A stretch of DNA of 15,203 nt, taken from the NCBI GenBank assembly GCA_052168315.1, contig JBQLZO010000021.1, positions 1 to 15,203 on the forward strand, written 5' to 3'. The position numbers and the translations under genes were made by a program. Positions 8,153 to 15,203 of this stretch are shown here, piece by piece. The notes under the pieces are model-generated. The model had not been told where the DNA came from, did not search any database, and was given only the letters and a program-made list of their open reading frames with translations. The number at the start of each line of letters is the position of its first letter. Position 1 is the first letter of the stretch. The stretch is from JBQLZO01 sp052168315 (lineage in GTDB: Bacteria; Planctomycetota; Phycisphaerae; Phycisphaerales; UBA1924).

Positions 8153-11100
8153 GTGACCGAGTCGGAAACCAAAGCGAGATACTGGGCTTTCATCTCATAC
8201 TCGAGTATCGACACCGCGATCGCGCGGCGCCTTCACTCCAAGCTGGAAACATACCGAATCCCACGGGACTTGGTCGGACGGCCCGGGCGGGACGAGCCGG
8301 TGTCCCGCCGCATCTTCCCGATCTTCCGCGACAGAGACGAACTCCCCCTCTCGGCCGACCTCGGCTCCTCCATCGAAGATGCCCTGCGGGCTTCCCGCTA
8401 CCTCATCGTTCTCTGCTCGCCCGACTCGGCCACGTCTCGCTGGGTCAATGAGGAGATCCGATACTTTAAGTCATTGGGCCGTGAAGACCGCGTTCTGGCC
8501 ATCATTCTCCGCGGCGAGCCCAATGCCACCGATAAACCCGGCCAAGAGGAACTTGAGTGCTTCGCCCCCGCACTCCGGCACCGCATTGGACCCGATGGAC
8601 AACTCACCGCGGACCGCACGGAACCTATCGCCGGCGACCTCCGCAAAGGCGGCGACGGATGGCGCGACGCGTTCCTCAAGGCCGTCGCAGGCATCACCGG
8701 CTTGGGCTTTGATGATCTCGTCCAACGTGATGCGCGACGCACTAAGAGACGACAGTTCGTCGCAGGATGCGCATCCCTGGCTGTGGTCGCCATTCTCTCT
8801 ACCGCGCTGGCCGTTGCCATCTCCGAACGACGTGGCCGTCAGGCTGCCAACACGCAGCGTGATCAGGAAGAAGCCGCGAAACTGCACGAAGAGGCCACAA
8901 TCTGGCTCGAACGAGCACAGGCGGCGCGCCGGAACAACCAACCGCTCAGCGCGATTGCGTTCGCTGCACGTGCACTACGTGACCCGCGCATCACGCCACA
9001 TAACGACTCGGCTCAATTGCGAAACGGTTCTGATGAACGCGCCATTGCCGAATCCATCATCAACTCTTGCCCGATTCGACTAGATGAATACTGGCCTTCG
9101 TGCGCCCACCACGATGCACCCATCAACGCCGCCGTCTTTAGCGACGATGGCACGATCATCGCTTCCGGTGACGACAGCGGTTGGCTGCGGATCTGGTCGC
9201 TCGCTGAGGGCACGGCGCTCGACTCGTACCACTTTGAAGGAGAGTCAATCACGGCACTCGATTTCTCCGCTGATGGTGCACACCTGGCCGTCGGCAACCG
9301 AGACGCTCAAGTTCACCTCGTCCATCTAAAGACACGCGATGTCACGGAGATCCAGTTCAAGGCCGACTACGTGAGCATGCCGATCGCATTGATCGATATG
9401 CACGCGATCGATCAGCCCGTCGCCGTGCAGTATGCGGACCAGGGCTATTGCCTCGCTGCACTGTCAGGTGTGACCGAAGATCCGAAGCCACTCGCATGGG
9501 GCGAGTTTTCTGCCCGGATCGCAACGGCAACCTCGCGGGGTGGAACGGGTGTGCACTGGGCTGTCGGTTCACCGGCTCTCAACGATCGCCGCATCTGGGT
9601 CGCCCGTGCCGATGACCGTCAGAACGCCACCCTCTTTGAATTACCCGCACGCGCAGAGTCAATGCGTTTCGCCAGCCATGGCCGCGCACTCGTCGCAGCA
9701 AGTGCCCACGCCGTTGATCGCACGCGAACATTGATGCACATTGACCTAGACTCACACGAAGCGCGTACGGTTTCGACAACCTTCCGTGGCGTGATCACAA
9801 ACACGCATCCGAGCGGACACGCTGTCTACTCGATTGTTGGCACCTGCCGCATCGGCGTGACGCCGCTCGACGGCAACGACCCGTTCTTCCTGGACGGACA
9901 GAGCGCGCGCATCCGTTGCATCGATGCGCACGCCACAACCCTGCTCAGCGCCGGTGACGACGGATACCTCTATCTCTGGGATCTCGACACACGCACGCTG
10001 ATCAACCGCCCCGACCAACTCTCGGCACCGGCCACCTCCCTTGCGCATCCGAGCAGCACAACCGGCATTTCGTCAACCGCAACCGGACACACGCTTGTCA
10101 GACCCGGACATGGCTCCAGGACTCGTCACGCAACGGAATTCACCCCCAGGCGAGCTTTCTTGTCCGAGGATGGCTCGATCATGACTTGGGTGTTCGATGA
10201 TGGTGTTGTATGGATTGAAACAACAACCACCCAACCGATGGAGTTTCGCGAGTTGTCTATGGGCGTGTTCGACGGTGTTGCAGCGAGCCCGGACGGCCAA
10301 TGGGTTGCCGTCGCAACAGAACTCACGAACGCACCGGTGCGCGTGCTGTCTCGCGACGAGAACACCAGCATCCATGAGATCGAAGTCTCCTCGCCCGTCG
10401 GCGCGCTGAGCTTCACACGCACCGGCGATGCAGTCGTTACGCTACCGAAGCCGCTTGCGGGACTGACCAGCAGGAGTGTTGCCAGGAACGATCCGTCGAA
10501 CACGATCAAGCTCCTGAACGGCGTGGAGAATCAACCGTTCGCTCAACTTCCGATGCCTCGTGAGGGCTACTTTGCGAAACTGATCACTGCATCCTGCGCC
10601 TGCCCGATTCGCTGGGACAATGAAGTGCGCATCCAGGGAACCGTCATCGTCGCTTCGCAATCAGACCTCTGGATATACGACCGCTGGGTCTATGACGGCC
10701 AGCCCGCAGAACCATCAAAGCTGACCATCCCGGAACTGGATGCGATCACCGCGCTCGACGTTGATCGCGATGGCCTCTGGATCGCCATCGGCGATGCAAG
10801 AGGACGGATTGCCATCTTCGATGTGCAGGCAGACAGGCATGAAATTGTCCACTTTCACGGCGATGCGATCACAGCGCTCCGTCTCTTCGATAACGGAACG
10901 CGCTTGTGTGCCGGTGATGCGAGGGGCGCGGTCTCGCATTGGACTCTCGAGGCAATGACGACACTGCAAGCACACATCGAAGGAAACGCTGCATTCCCTC
11001 AGGGCAATCACGGCGTACACCACATCGTCATACAGGCCCCGCACACCGTGCGTCTCGTCAACACTGGATCCGGAAGTGTCCACGCCGAGACACAGCTCGA

Positions 11101-12106
11101 CCTGCAGTTCGGACCGACCCGACGCAGCGAACTGACGCCCGTCTCGTTCCGACAGTTGCTCGCCGCGTCGTCCGATGGGTCCCGTATCGCCGTCAGCGAT
11201 GGCTCCGGCCACGTCAAGATCGGTGTGCTTTCGGGCAACCTGCAGACGCACGTACTCGAGCAGCCGATCTCGGCCATCGGCCTTTCGCCGGACGGCGCGC
11301 GTGCTTTCGTCGGACTGAACGATGGGTCAGTCACCCGAATTGACGAAACCGACGCAATGAGGCACCTGGTAGATCCGCACGAAGTCCCGATAAGCGCGTT
11401 GCACATTGCGCCGAATGATACAATCTGGATCATTCGCGAACGAGGGTTTCAATCGATCTCTCGTAGTGTGAGACCGAACATGCTCCAAGCATACGATTCT
11501 TCCGGTGCCCTTCAATTGGACATAGAGGTTCCCCCAGTGATGCACGCACCGCCACGAATCGACGCCCTTTCACAGACCGCGGGAGTCATCACACAGAGCC
11601 AGAATCCAACATTGATCGTGTACAACCTCGACGATGTCGCCGAGCTGGTGCGCATCATAGTTGCACCGGAGTTCGCCACCGTCTCCGCCTTCGACGTAGC
11701 ACGGGATCGAACTGGCATTGCCATGTGTATTCAGACATTGAATGGAACGCTCCTTCGCATCTACGACTGGGACGCGACGACACCGCGCTGCGAGCAGATT
11801 ATCGAGATGCGCGGCGGGGACAGCCTCCACATTGCACTCGACCAGACACACCTTGCGATCGCCAGCGGAAATGGCATCGATCTCTACGACACCGAATTCC
11901 TTGCACGACTCGGCACCATCCACCTCGACACCCCCGTCGTCGATCTCGAGATCGACGCCAATGGGCTCTTTGTAATGACATCGAACGGCGCACAACGATA
12001 CGACTTCGTATCCATGGACAACGCAGCACGAACCCGAATCCTCGAGCGATTGGCCGTCGATAAGGACGGCGTCTACCCTCGCCCGCGAACTCGAAGCCTG
12101 TACTGA
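8153..12106 (+). CDS. TIR domain - transmembrane - WD40 propeller protein
   Basis: This is a 1317-residue protein predicted to sense through its propeller and signal through TIR. The TIR domain (about 9-190) begins YWAFISYSSIDTAIARRL and continues with FRDRDELPLSADLGSSIEDALRAS, YLIVLCSPDSATSRWVNEEI and the segment containing FAPALRHRIGPDG. W97 and the following Glu pair (E100/E101) sit where TIR NADases carry their catalytic Glu. One hydrophobic helix (about 202-223) anchors it, followed by a charged helical region (225-275). From about 315 to the end come repeated WD40-like blades, for example residues 320-350 (ASGDDSGWLRIWSL), 581-618 (LLSAGDDGYLYLWDLD), 865-935 and 1037-1065. The length is enough for about two seven-blade propellers, with several degenerate blades. 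The start is the GTG at 8153 with GGAG 7 bases upstream. The order suggests a cytosolic TIR and a propeller across or beside the membrane. NADase activity, as opposed to a scaffold role, is not established. Confidence 0.94.
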   Translation: MTESETKARYWAFISYSSIDTAIARRLHSKLETYRIPRDLVGRPGRDEPVSRRIFPIFRDRDELPLSADLGSSIEDALRASRYLIVLCSPDSATSRWVNEEIRYFKSLGREDRVLAIILRGEPNATDKPGQEELECFAPALRHRIGPDGQLTADRTEPIAGDLRKGGDGWRDAFLKAVAGITGLGFDDLVQRDARRTKRRQFVAGCASLAVVAILSTALAVAISERRGRQAANTQRDQEEAAKLHEEATIWLERAQAARRNNQPLSAIAFAARALRDPRITPHNDSAQLRNGSDERAIAESIINSCPIRLDEYWPSCAHHDAPINAAVFSDDGTIIASGDDSGWLRIWSLAEGTALDSYHFEGESITALDFSADGAHLAVGNRDAQVHLVHLKTRDVTEIQFKADYVSMPIALIDMHAIDQPVAVQYADQGYCLAALSGVTEDPKPLAWGEFSARIATATSRGGTGVHWAVGSPALNDRRIWVARADDRQNATLFELPARAESMRFASHGRALVAASAHAVDRTRTLMHIDLDSHEARTVSTTFRGVITNTHPSGHAVYSIVGTCRIGVTPLDGNDPFFLDGQSARIRCIDAHATTLLSAGDDGYLYLWDLDTRTLINRPDQLSAPATSLAHPSSTTGISSTATGHTLVRPGHGSRTRHATEFTPRRAFLSEDGSIMTWVFDDGVVWIETTTTQPMEFRELSMGVFDGVAASPDGQWVAVATELTNAPVRVLSRDENTSIHEIEVSSPVGALSFTRTGDAVVTLPKPLAGLTSRSVARNDPSNTIKLLNGVENQPFAQLPMPREGYFAKLITASCACPIRWDNEVRIQGTVIVASQSDLWIYDRWVYDGQPAEPSKLTIPELDAITALDVDRDGLWIAIGDARGRIAIFDVQADRHEIVHFHGDAITALRLFDNGTRLCAGDARGAVSHWTLEAMTTLQAHIEGNAAFPQGNHGVHHIVIQAPHTVRLVNTGSGSVHAETQLDLQFGPTRRSELTPVSFRQLLAASSDGSRIAVSDGSGHVKIGVLSGNLQTHVLEQPISAIGLSPDGARAFVGLNDGSVTRIDETDAMRHLVDPHEVPISALHIAPNDTIWIIRERGFQSISRSVRPNMLQAYDSSGALQLDIEVPPVMHAPPRIDALSQTAGVITQSQNPTLIVYNLDDVAELVRIIVAPEFATVSAFDVARDRTGIAMCIQTLNGTLLRIYDWDATTPRCEQIIEMRGGDSLHIALDQTHLAIASGNGIDLYDTEFLARLGTIHLDTPVVDLEIDANGLFVMTSNGAQRYDFVSMDNAARTRILERLAVDKDGVYPRPRTRSLY

Positions 12107-12146
12107 ATGCCTAGCATGATATAGTTCCCTCCGGAGCATGCGGCAC

Positions 12147-12386
12147 ATGGTAGGACGGATAGCATCCTTGCTCATGAGTCACTCCTTGCGAGAGTTGATG
12201 CCTGCCTGGTTTGTCCACGAACTCGGAACAGGCTCAAGGACTAAGCAGGCCTACTTCGGCACCGATGGTGAATCTGTTGGCCATGGACGGGACGCCATAC
12301 ACCGCATCTCGTGGGCATACGACGCCCTGGACAATGAAACCAGCGTTCGGCGCTACCGGACCGACGGCACGCTAATCGACGAGTGA
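12147..12386 (+). CDS. Small ORF with a YD/DG-type repeat, possible gene fragment
   Basis: The frame is open from 12138 to 12386 (82 codons) with an in-frame stop just upstream at 12117. The ATG at 12147 is preferred because GGAG at 12133-12136 is 10 bases before it, while it is only 1 base from the ATG at 12138. The C-terminal half reads AYFGTDGESVG, then HRISWAYDALDNETSVR, then YRTDGTLIDE. This matches the rhythm of tandem repeats in larger proteins where a DG motif alternates with YD..GN.T. Normally many copies follow each other; here about one and a half remain. It lies 31 bases after the TIR-WD40 stop, so it may be a relic of a longer gene or a small cotranscribed protein. I cannot assign a function. 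Confidence 0.4.
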   Translation: MVGRIASLLMSHSLRELMPAWFVHELGTGSRTKQAYFGTDGESVGHGRDAIHRISWAYDALDNETSVRRYRTDGTLIDE

Positions 12387-12392
12387 ACTGTT

Positions 12393-12425
12393 CCGCTCAC
12401 CCTGCCGGCCCGACACGCAGAGCGG
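12393..12425. terminator. Weak candidate bidirectional terminator hairpin
   Basis: CCGCTC (12393-12398) pairs with GAGCGG (12420-12425) across a 21-base, GC-rich loop in the 48-base gap between two convergent reading frames. There is no clear T-run on either side and the stem is short, so the position is the main argument. Confidence 0.2.
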
Positions 12426-12434
12426 GCAAAGCCC

Positions 12435-14762
12435 TCATGATCGCACAGCCACGAACCGCGCATCCTGCCCGTGGATCAGGCGCTCACACACGCGCAGGAC
12501 CGCAACCAGTTGCGTGTAGTCCTTGTCGCGCTCATTCGGGTCCTGGATCATCTCCCACGGGACGAACTGATGCCGCCGCTTGTTCTCGGGAGTGGCTCTC
12601 TCGCCGTAAGACCAGCCCCGGATCAGCCGCTCGGCCATCCATCGATGGTGCTCCATCTGAGCGAGGATCGTCGCTGTTTCCGAGGCGATTTCTTCGTGCC
12701 GTGGCAGGTTCGTCACGGAGAGGCGCGAAGCGGAGCCGGCTGGCACCAGTCGGAGTCCAAGCACCCGCAGCTTCGCGTTCAGGTGCAGGGCCGGCGAGAT
12801 GTTCGCGTGGCGCTCCCATGCCGAACACGACTCCCAGGTCGAGGATGCCACTCCAATCTGTGGAGGGCGATTCTCGATGTAGTCGGCGAAGATCGCAGTT
12901 GCCACCGGGAGCACCGGGTCGGCCTTCAGGTTCTCAAAGGTGCATGCCGCAGCGCAATCCCCGAATGGGATCAGATCCGCGCTGTTGGCATCTTCGGGTG
13001 TGGTGAGCTGCGTGAGCATCGGCCGGTTGGGAACGAACGGGAAGATCGTAATCGCATGGTCACGCCTGTGCCGCTCTCTTGTACTGCGTTTCAGTCGTAG
13101 GTCGAGCTCCTGTCGAAGCTGCAATGCGTGTGCACAGTTGTCCTCATCCTCGGCATCGCACAGAAAGACCATTGGGCGGACTGTGGGCTCATGGCTCAGG
13201 CGAGCGAGTCGCTCGATCAGAACAGGGCTCGTGACCCCGCCCGCGTGCTCAACGAAGCCACCATTGCATACGAAGCGAACACCGCGATCCTCATCGGTCG
13301 GTCTGTTGAACTCACGCACTCGCACTCCGAGGCTCCACTGGTCCAGCCGGGGATCGGGCATCCATGCATGATCCGGGGAGGCGGGGTCATAGTCGCCAAG
13401 GTCACTCTCGGCCACGATCTCCGATGTCGGGAACAGCGCGGGATGCTCATCCCGGAACTGCGTCACGACCTCGGCCTCGTGGGGCGCATAAACGATCGTT
13501 AGGCGTGATCGCCGGAGGTTCTCGAAGTGCGCCTGTTCGGCAAGGTGCAGTGCCAGCCGCTGCCCGACCTGCCCGAATCCGATGATGACGAAATGCGCCA
13601 CCTCGAAACTGGGACCATCCATCTCCACACGCTTCTCCGCCTCCGCGAGCACGGGTCGTCGGTCCAGGATGTGCGTGTCGAAGAGCTGCTGGATGGCCCG
13701 ATCTGTCGCGTTGAATGAACGCAGTGTGATGTCTGTCTTGCTCAGCCACGCGAGTGCCCCATCGATCGCCGCTCGATGCTCGGGCTTGGCGCACCGACTC
13801 TTCAGCTCCGCTGCGCACAGCCTCAGCCGCTCTTCCTGCTTCATGTGGAGGAGCACCGTGCCCAGCGCCGGGCGGTCCAGATGCACCACCATCTCGGGCG
13901 GCGTCGCCTCAGCCAGATCCCTCCCAGACCCGGCCCCGCCGCTTCCCGGCTCAAGCAACACGCTCAGCAGGTCGTACGCAGCTTCGAGGTTCCGCTCGTC
14001 CGTGCCAATCACGAAGAACACGTGCGACGCCCGTCCCGCCCGTACCAACCTCAGCACGCTCTTCCGCGTCGCATCGCCGATCCACACCAGCGCGCCTTGG
14101 TCGGTCGCGGCCGTGATGCCCGGGTTGTCCGGATCGCTCTCAACGACCGTCACGCGGAGCCCCGCCTTGCAGCACGCCCGGCACAATTCACGCCCGATCC
14201 GCCCCAGCCCGCAGATCACCACATGCCCCCGCTGCCGGCGCAGGCGCCAGCGCTGCACCGGCTCGTGGAACAGCTTCACGATCAACTCAAACGCCAGCAG
14301 CAGCACCGCCGCCAGCCCCGCCGCACGCGCCATGCGGCTCACCAGCGGGTGCTCGGCCCGCGGCTCCGCCTCGCCGGTGACCTCCCGCACCCCCGCGTAC
14401 AGCATATCCAGGAACCGCCCGGACACCCCCTGCCCGTACGCGGCGCCATCGACCTCGCCCGCAGCAGCCACCACCTCCGCGGTGCAGTACGCGCTGATCG
14501 TGCCCAGGACCAAGCCCGACAGCAGCACACCAACAATCACCCAGACCCGCCAGCGCGCCAGTGCGGCAGCGACTGTCCTGCCCCATCGCCCCGAGGTGCC
14601 AAAAAGGCACGCCCATCGTCTTCGTCTTGTCTCATCGGTGTGCGCCGCATCTGCCCTCGCTCGGCCCGGGCACAACACTCCGGTGAATACGCCACCCACC
14701 AGCCCGAGCAGCGCGAGCACCCACAGCACCAGCACGACGGACTCAATTTCACTCCACGCCAC
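12435..14762 (-). CDS. Three-TM protein with tandem TrkA-N/RCK-like Rossmann domains and a C-terminal RyR domain
   Basis: This is a 775-residue membrane protein built like a ligand-gated channel subunit. Hydrophobic helices lie near 8-28, 71-92 and 146-165. The first TrkA-N domain (179 to about 300) has HVVICGLGRIGRELC with GxGxxG at 185-190, an acidic residue (E208) after the second strand for NAD binding, and DATRKSVLRLVRAG. The second Rossmann unit (389 to about 450) has FVIIGFGQVGQRL. The C-terminal part (615-765) holds a helical segment and a RyR domain, QMEHHRWMAERLIRGWSYG, homologous to that of the RelA/SpoT fusion. Between TM2 and TM3 there is no TxGYG filter, so potassium selectivity is not supported. 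The start is the GTG at 14762 with AGGGAG 7 bases upstream. It follows the TPR gene by 45 bases, likely one operon. Transport versus pure signalling is open. Confidence 0.9.
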   Translation of the reverse strand: MAWSEIESVVLVLWVLALLGLVGGVFTGVLCPGRARADAAHTDETRRRRWACLFGTSGRWGRTVAAALARWRVWVIVGVLLSGLVLGTISAYCTAEVVAAAGEVDGAAYGQGVSGRFLDMLYAGVREVTGEAEPRAEHPLVSRMARAAGLAAVLLLAFELIVKLFHEPVQRWRLRRQRGHVVICGLGRIGRELCRACCKAGLRVTVVESDPDNPGITAATDQGALVWIGDATRKSVLRLVRAGRASHVFFVIGTDERNLEAAYDLLSVLLEPGSGGAGSGRDLAEATPPEMVVHLDRPALGTVLLHMKQEERLRLCAAELKSRCAKPEHRAAIDGALAWLSKTDITLRSFNATDRAIQQLFDTHILDRRPVLAEAEKRVEMDGPSFEVAHFVIIGFGQVGQRLALHLAEQAHFENLRRSRLTIVYAPHEAEVVTQFRDEHPALFPTSEIVAESDLGDYDPASPDHAWMPDPRLDQWSLGVRVREFNRPTDEDRGVRFVCNGGFVEHAGGVTSPVLIERLARLSHEPTVRPMVFLCDAEDEDNCAHALQLRQELDLRLKRSTRERHRRDHAITIFPFVPNRPMLTQLTTPEDANSADLIPFGDCAAACTFENLKADPVLPVATAIFADYIENRPPQIGVASSTWESCSAWERHANISPALHLNAKLRVLGLRLVPAGSASRLSVTNLPRHEEIASETATILAQMEHHRWMAERLIRGWSYGERATPENKRRHQFVPWEMIQDPNERDKDYTQLVAVLRVCERLIHGQDARFVAVRS

Positions 14763-14807
14763 GCGGCCACTCCCTTCTCGACCCGCCGCGCGCCCCGCGG
14801 CCCCGGC

Positions 14808-15203
14808 TCACGGCTCACCCAGACGCTCGATCTCCGCTTCCACTTCCGCGATCCACTCCTTCCGCGCGGCGAACCCCGACGGATCCACCTCGGCGGTATA
14901 CACCTGACCCCGCGCCCGCATCGCAGCCACCGCCTCGCCCAGCAGCCGCGTCCGCTCGGACCCCTTCGATGCCGACGCCTGATCGCCCAGGGCGACGGCG
15001 AGGTTGTTCTGCGTCGTCGCCCAGTCCTGCGGCAGCGCGGCACGGGTGTACACCTCCTGCGCCAGCCGGTAGGCCGCCACCGCCTCGCCCAGCAGCCGCG
15101 CCCGCTCGGACCCCTTCGATGCCGACGCCTGATCGCGCAGGGCGTTGGCGAGGTTGTTCTGCGTCATCGCCCAGTCCTGCGGCAACCCGCTACGGGTGCG
15201 GAC
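14808..15203 (-). CDS. TPR-repeat protein, C-terminal end; 5' part outside window
   Basis: The frame is open through the right edge (reading VRTRSGLPQDWAMTQNNLA...), so only about the last 131 codons are seen. Two TPR-like units of 50 residues follow each other, each starting LPQDWA.TQNNLA.AL and continuing DQASASKGSER.RLLGEAVAA. They end in a short helical tail (WIAEVEAEIERLGEP). Such TPRs mediate protein contacts and in bacteria often sit behind CHAT, TIR, kinase or STAND effector domains; which one, if any, lies upstream cannot be seen. It precedes the TrkA-N/RyR gene by 45 bases on the same strand and is likely the upstream member of that operon. Confidence 0.85.
   Translation of the reverse strand, partial: VRTRSGLPQDWAMTQNNLANALRDQASASKGSERARLLGEAVAAYRLAQEVYTRAALPQDWATTQNNLAVALGDQASASKGSERTRLLGEAVAAMRARGQVYTAEVDPSGFAARKEWIAEVEAEIERLGEP
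14926..15203 (-). repeat. 150-base tandem repeat within the TPR gene
   Basis: Two copies spaced exactly 150 bases apart (14926-15053 and 15076-15203) are nearly identical over 128 bases, including silent positions. They encode successive TPR units. The second copy runs to the window edge, so more copies may follow. Confidence 0.85.

Noticed and set aside
8153..8722. Reading the TIR domain as a separate gene
   Set aside because: The frame runs uninterrupted through the TM helix into the WD40 blades with no internal stop, so it is one protein.
12129..12136. CTCCGGAG palindrome after the TIR-WD40 gene, considered as operator or terminator
   Set aside because: Only 8 bases with no loop or T-run; its GGAG half is better explained as a ribosome site for the short ORF.
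13582..14907. Plus-strand frame of 441 codons opposite the TrkA-N/RyR gene
   Set aside because: Ser/Ala/Arg/Thr-rich composition and complete antisense overlap with a clear TrkA-N gene.

Overview
The window is a GC-rich stretch of bacterial chromosome. Its gene types suggest a planctomycete, possibly of the Phycisphaerae. That rests on a GYF_2-domain membrane protein, a TIR-transmembrane-WD40 giant protein, a vanadium haloperoxidase-like enzyme and TPR repeats of a familiar type. No ribosomal or other phylogenetic marker is present, so the assignment is inference. There are no tRNA or rRNA genes, CRISPR arrays or recognisable insertion sequences.

Layout from left to right: (1) the 3' part of a vanadium-dependent haloperoxidase/PAP2-fold enzyme (+), cut by the left edge; (2) a GYF_2-multi-TM-Rossmann-like-PsbP-like membrane protein (+), preceded by a plausible sigma70-type promoter; (3) a roughly 400-base stretch with a frameshifted gene remnant on the minus strand; (4) a minus-strand pair, a NUDIX hydrolase followed 56 bases later by a large fusion of RelA/SpoT-type synthetase, TPR-like helices, SLOG/LSDAT-like Rossmann domain and RyR domain; (5) divergent from that pair, a 1317-residue TIR-TM-WD40 protein (+); (6) a short ORF resembling a stray YD/DG-type repeat; (7) a minus-strand pair, the 3' end of a TPR protein cut by the right edge, followed 45 bases later by a membrane TrkA-N/RyR protein.

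The interesting core is roughly 4.6-15.2 kb. It holds a TIR domain, which in many relatives consumes NAD+ (or is an adaptor). It also holds a predicted (p)ppGpp-type nucleotide synthetase fused to a ligand-sensing SLOG-like domain, a NUDIX enzyme able in principle to hydrolyse such nucleotides, and two proteins that share the same C-terminal RyR module. One of these two is a three-TM protein with tandem Rossmann/RCK-like domains. These are hallmark parts of nucleotide-centred signalling and conflict systems. The window can be read as a stress or immune signalling island in which nucleotides are made, sensed and destroyed and a membrane protein responds. This joint function is inference from domain content and clustering; nothing in the sequence proves that the modules act together.
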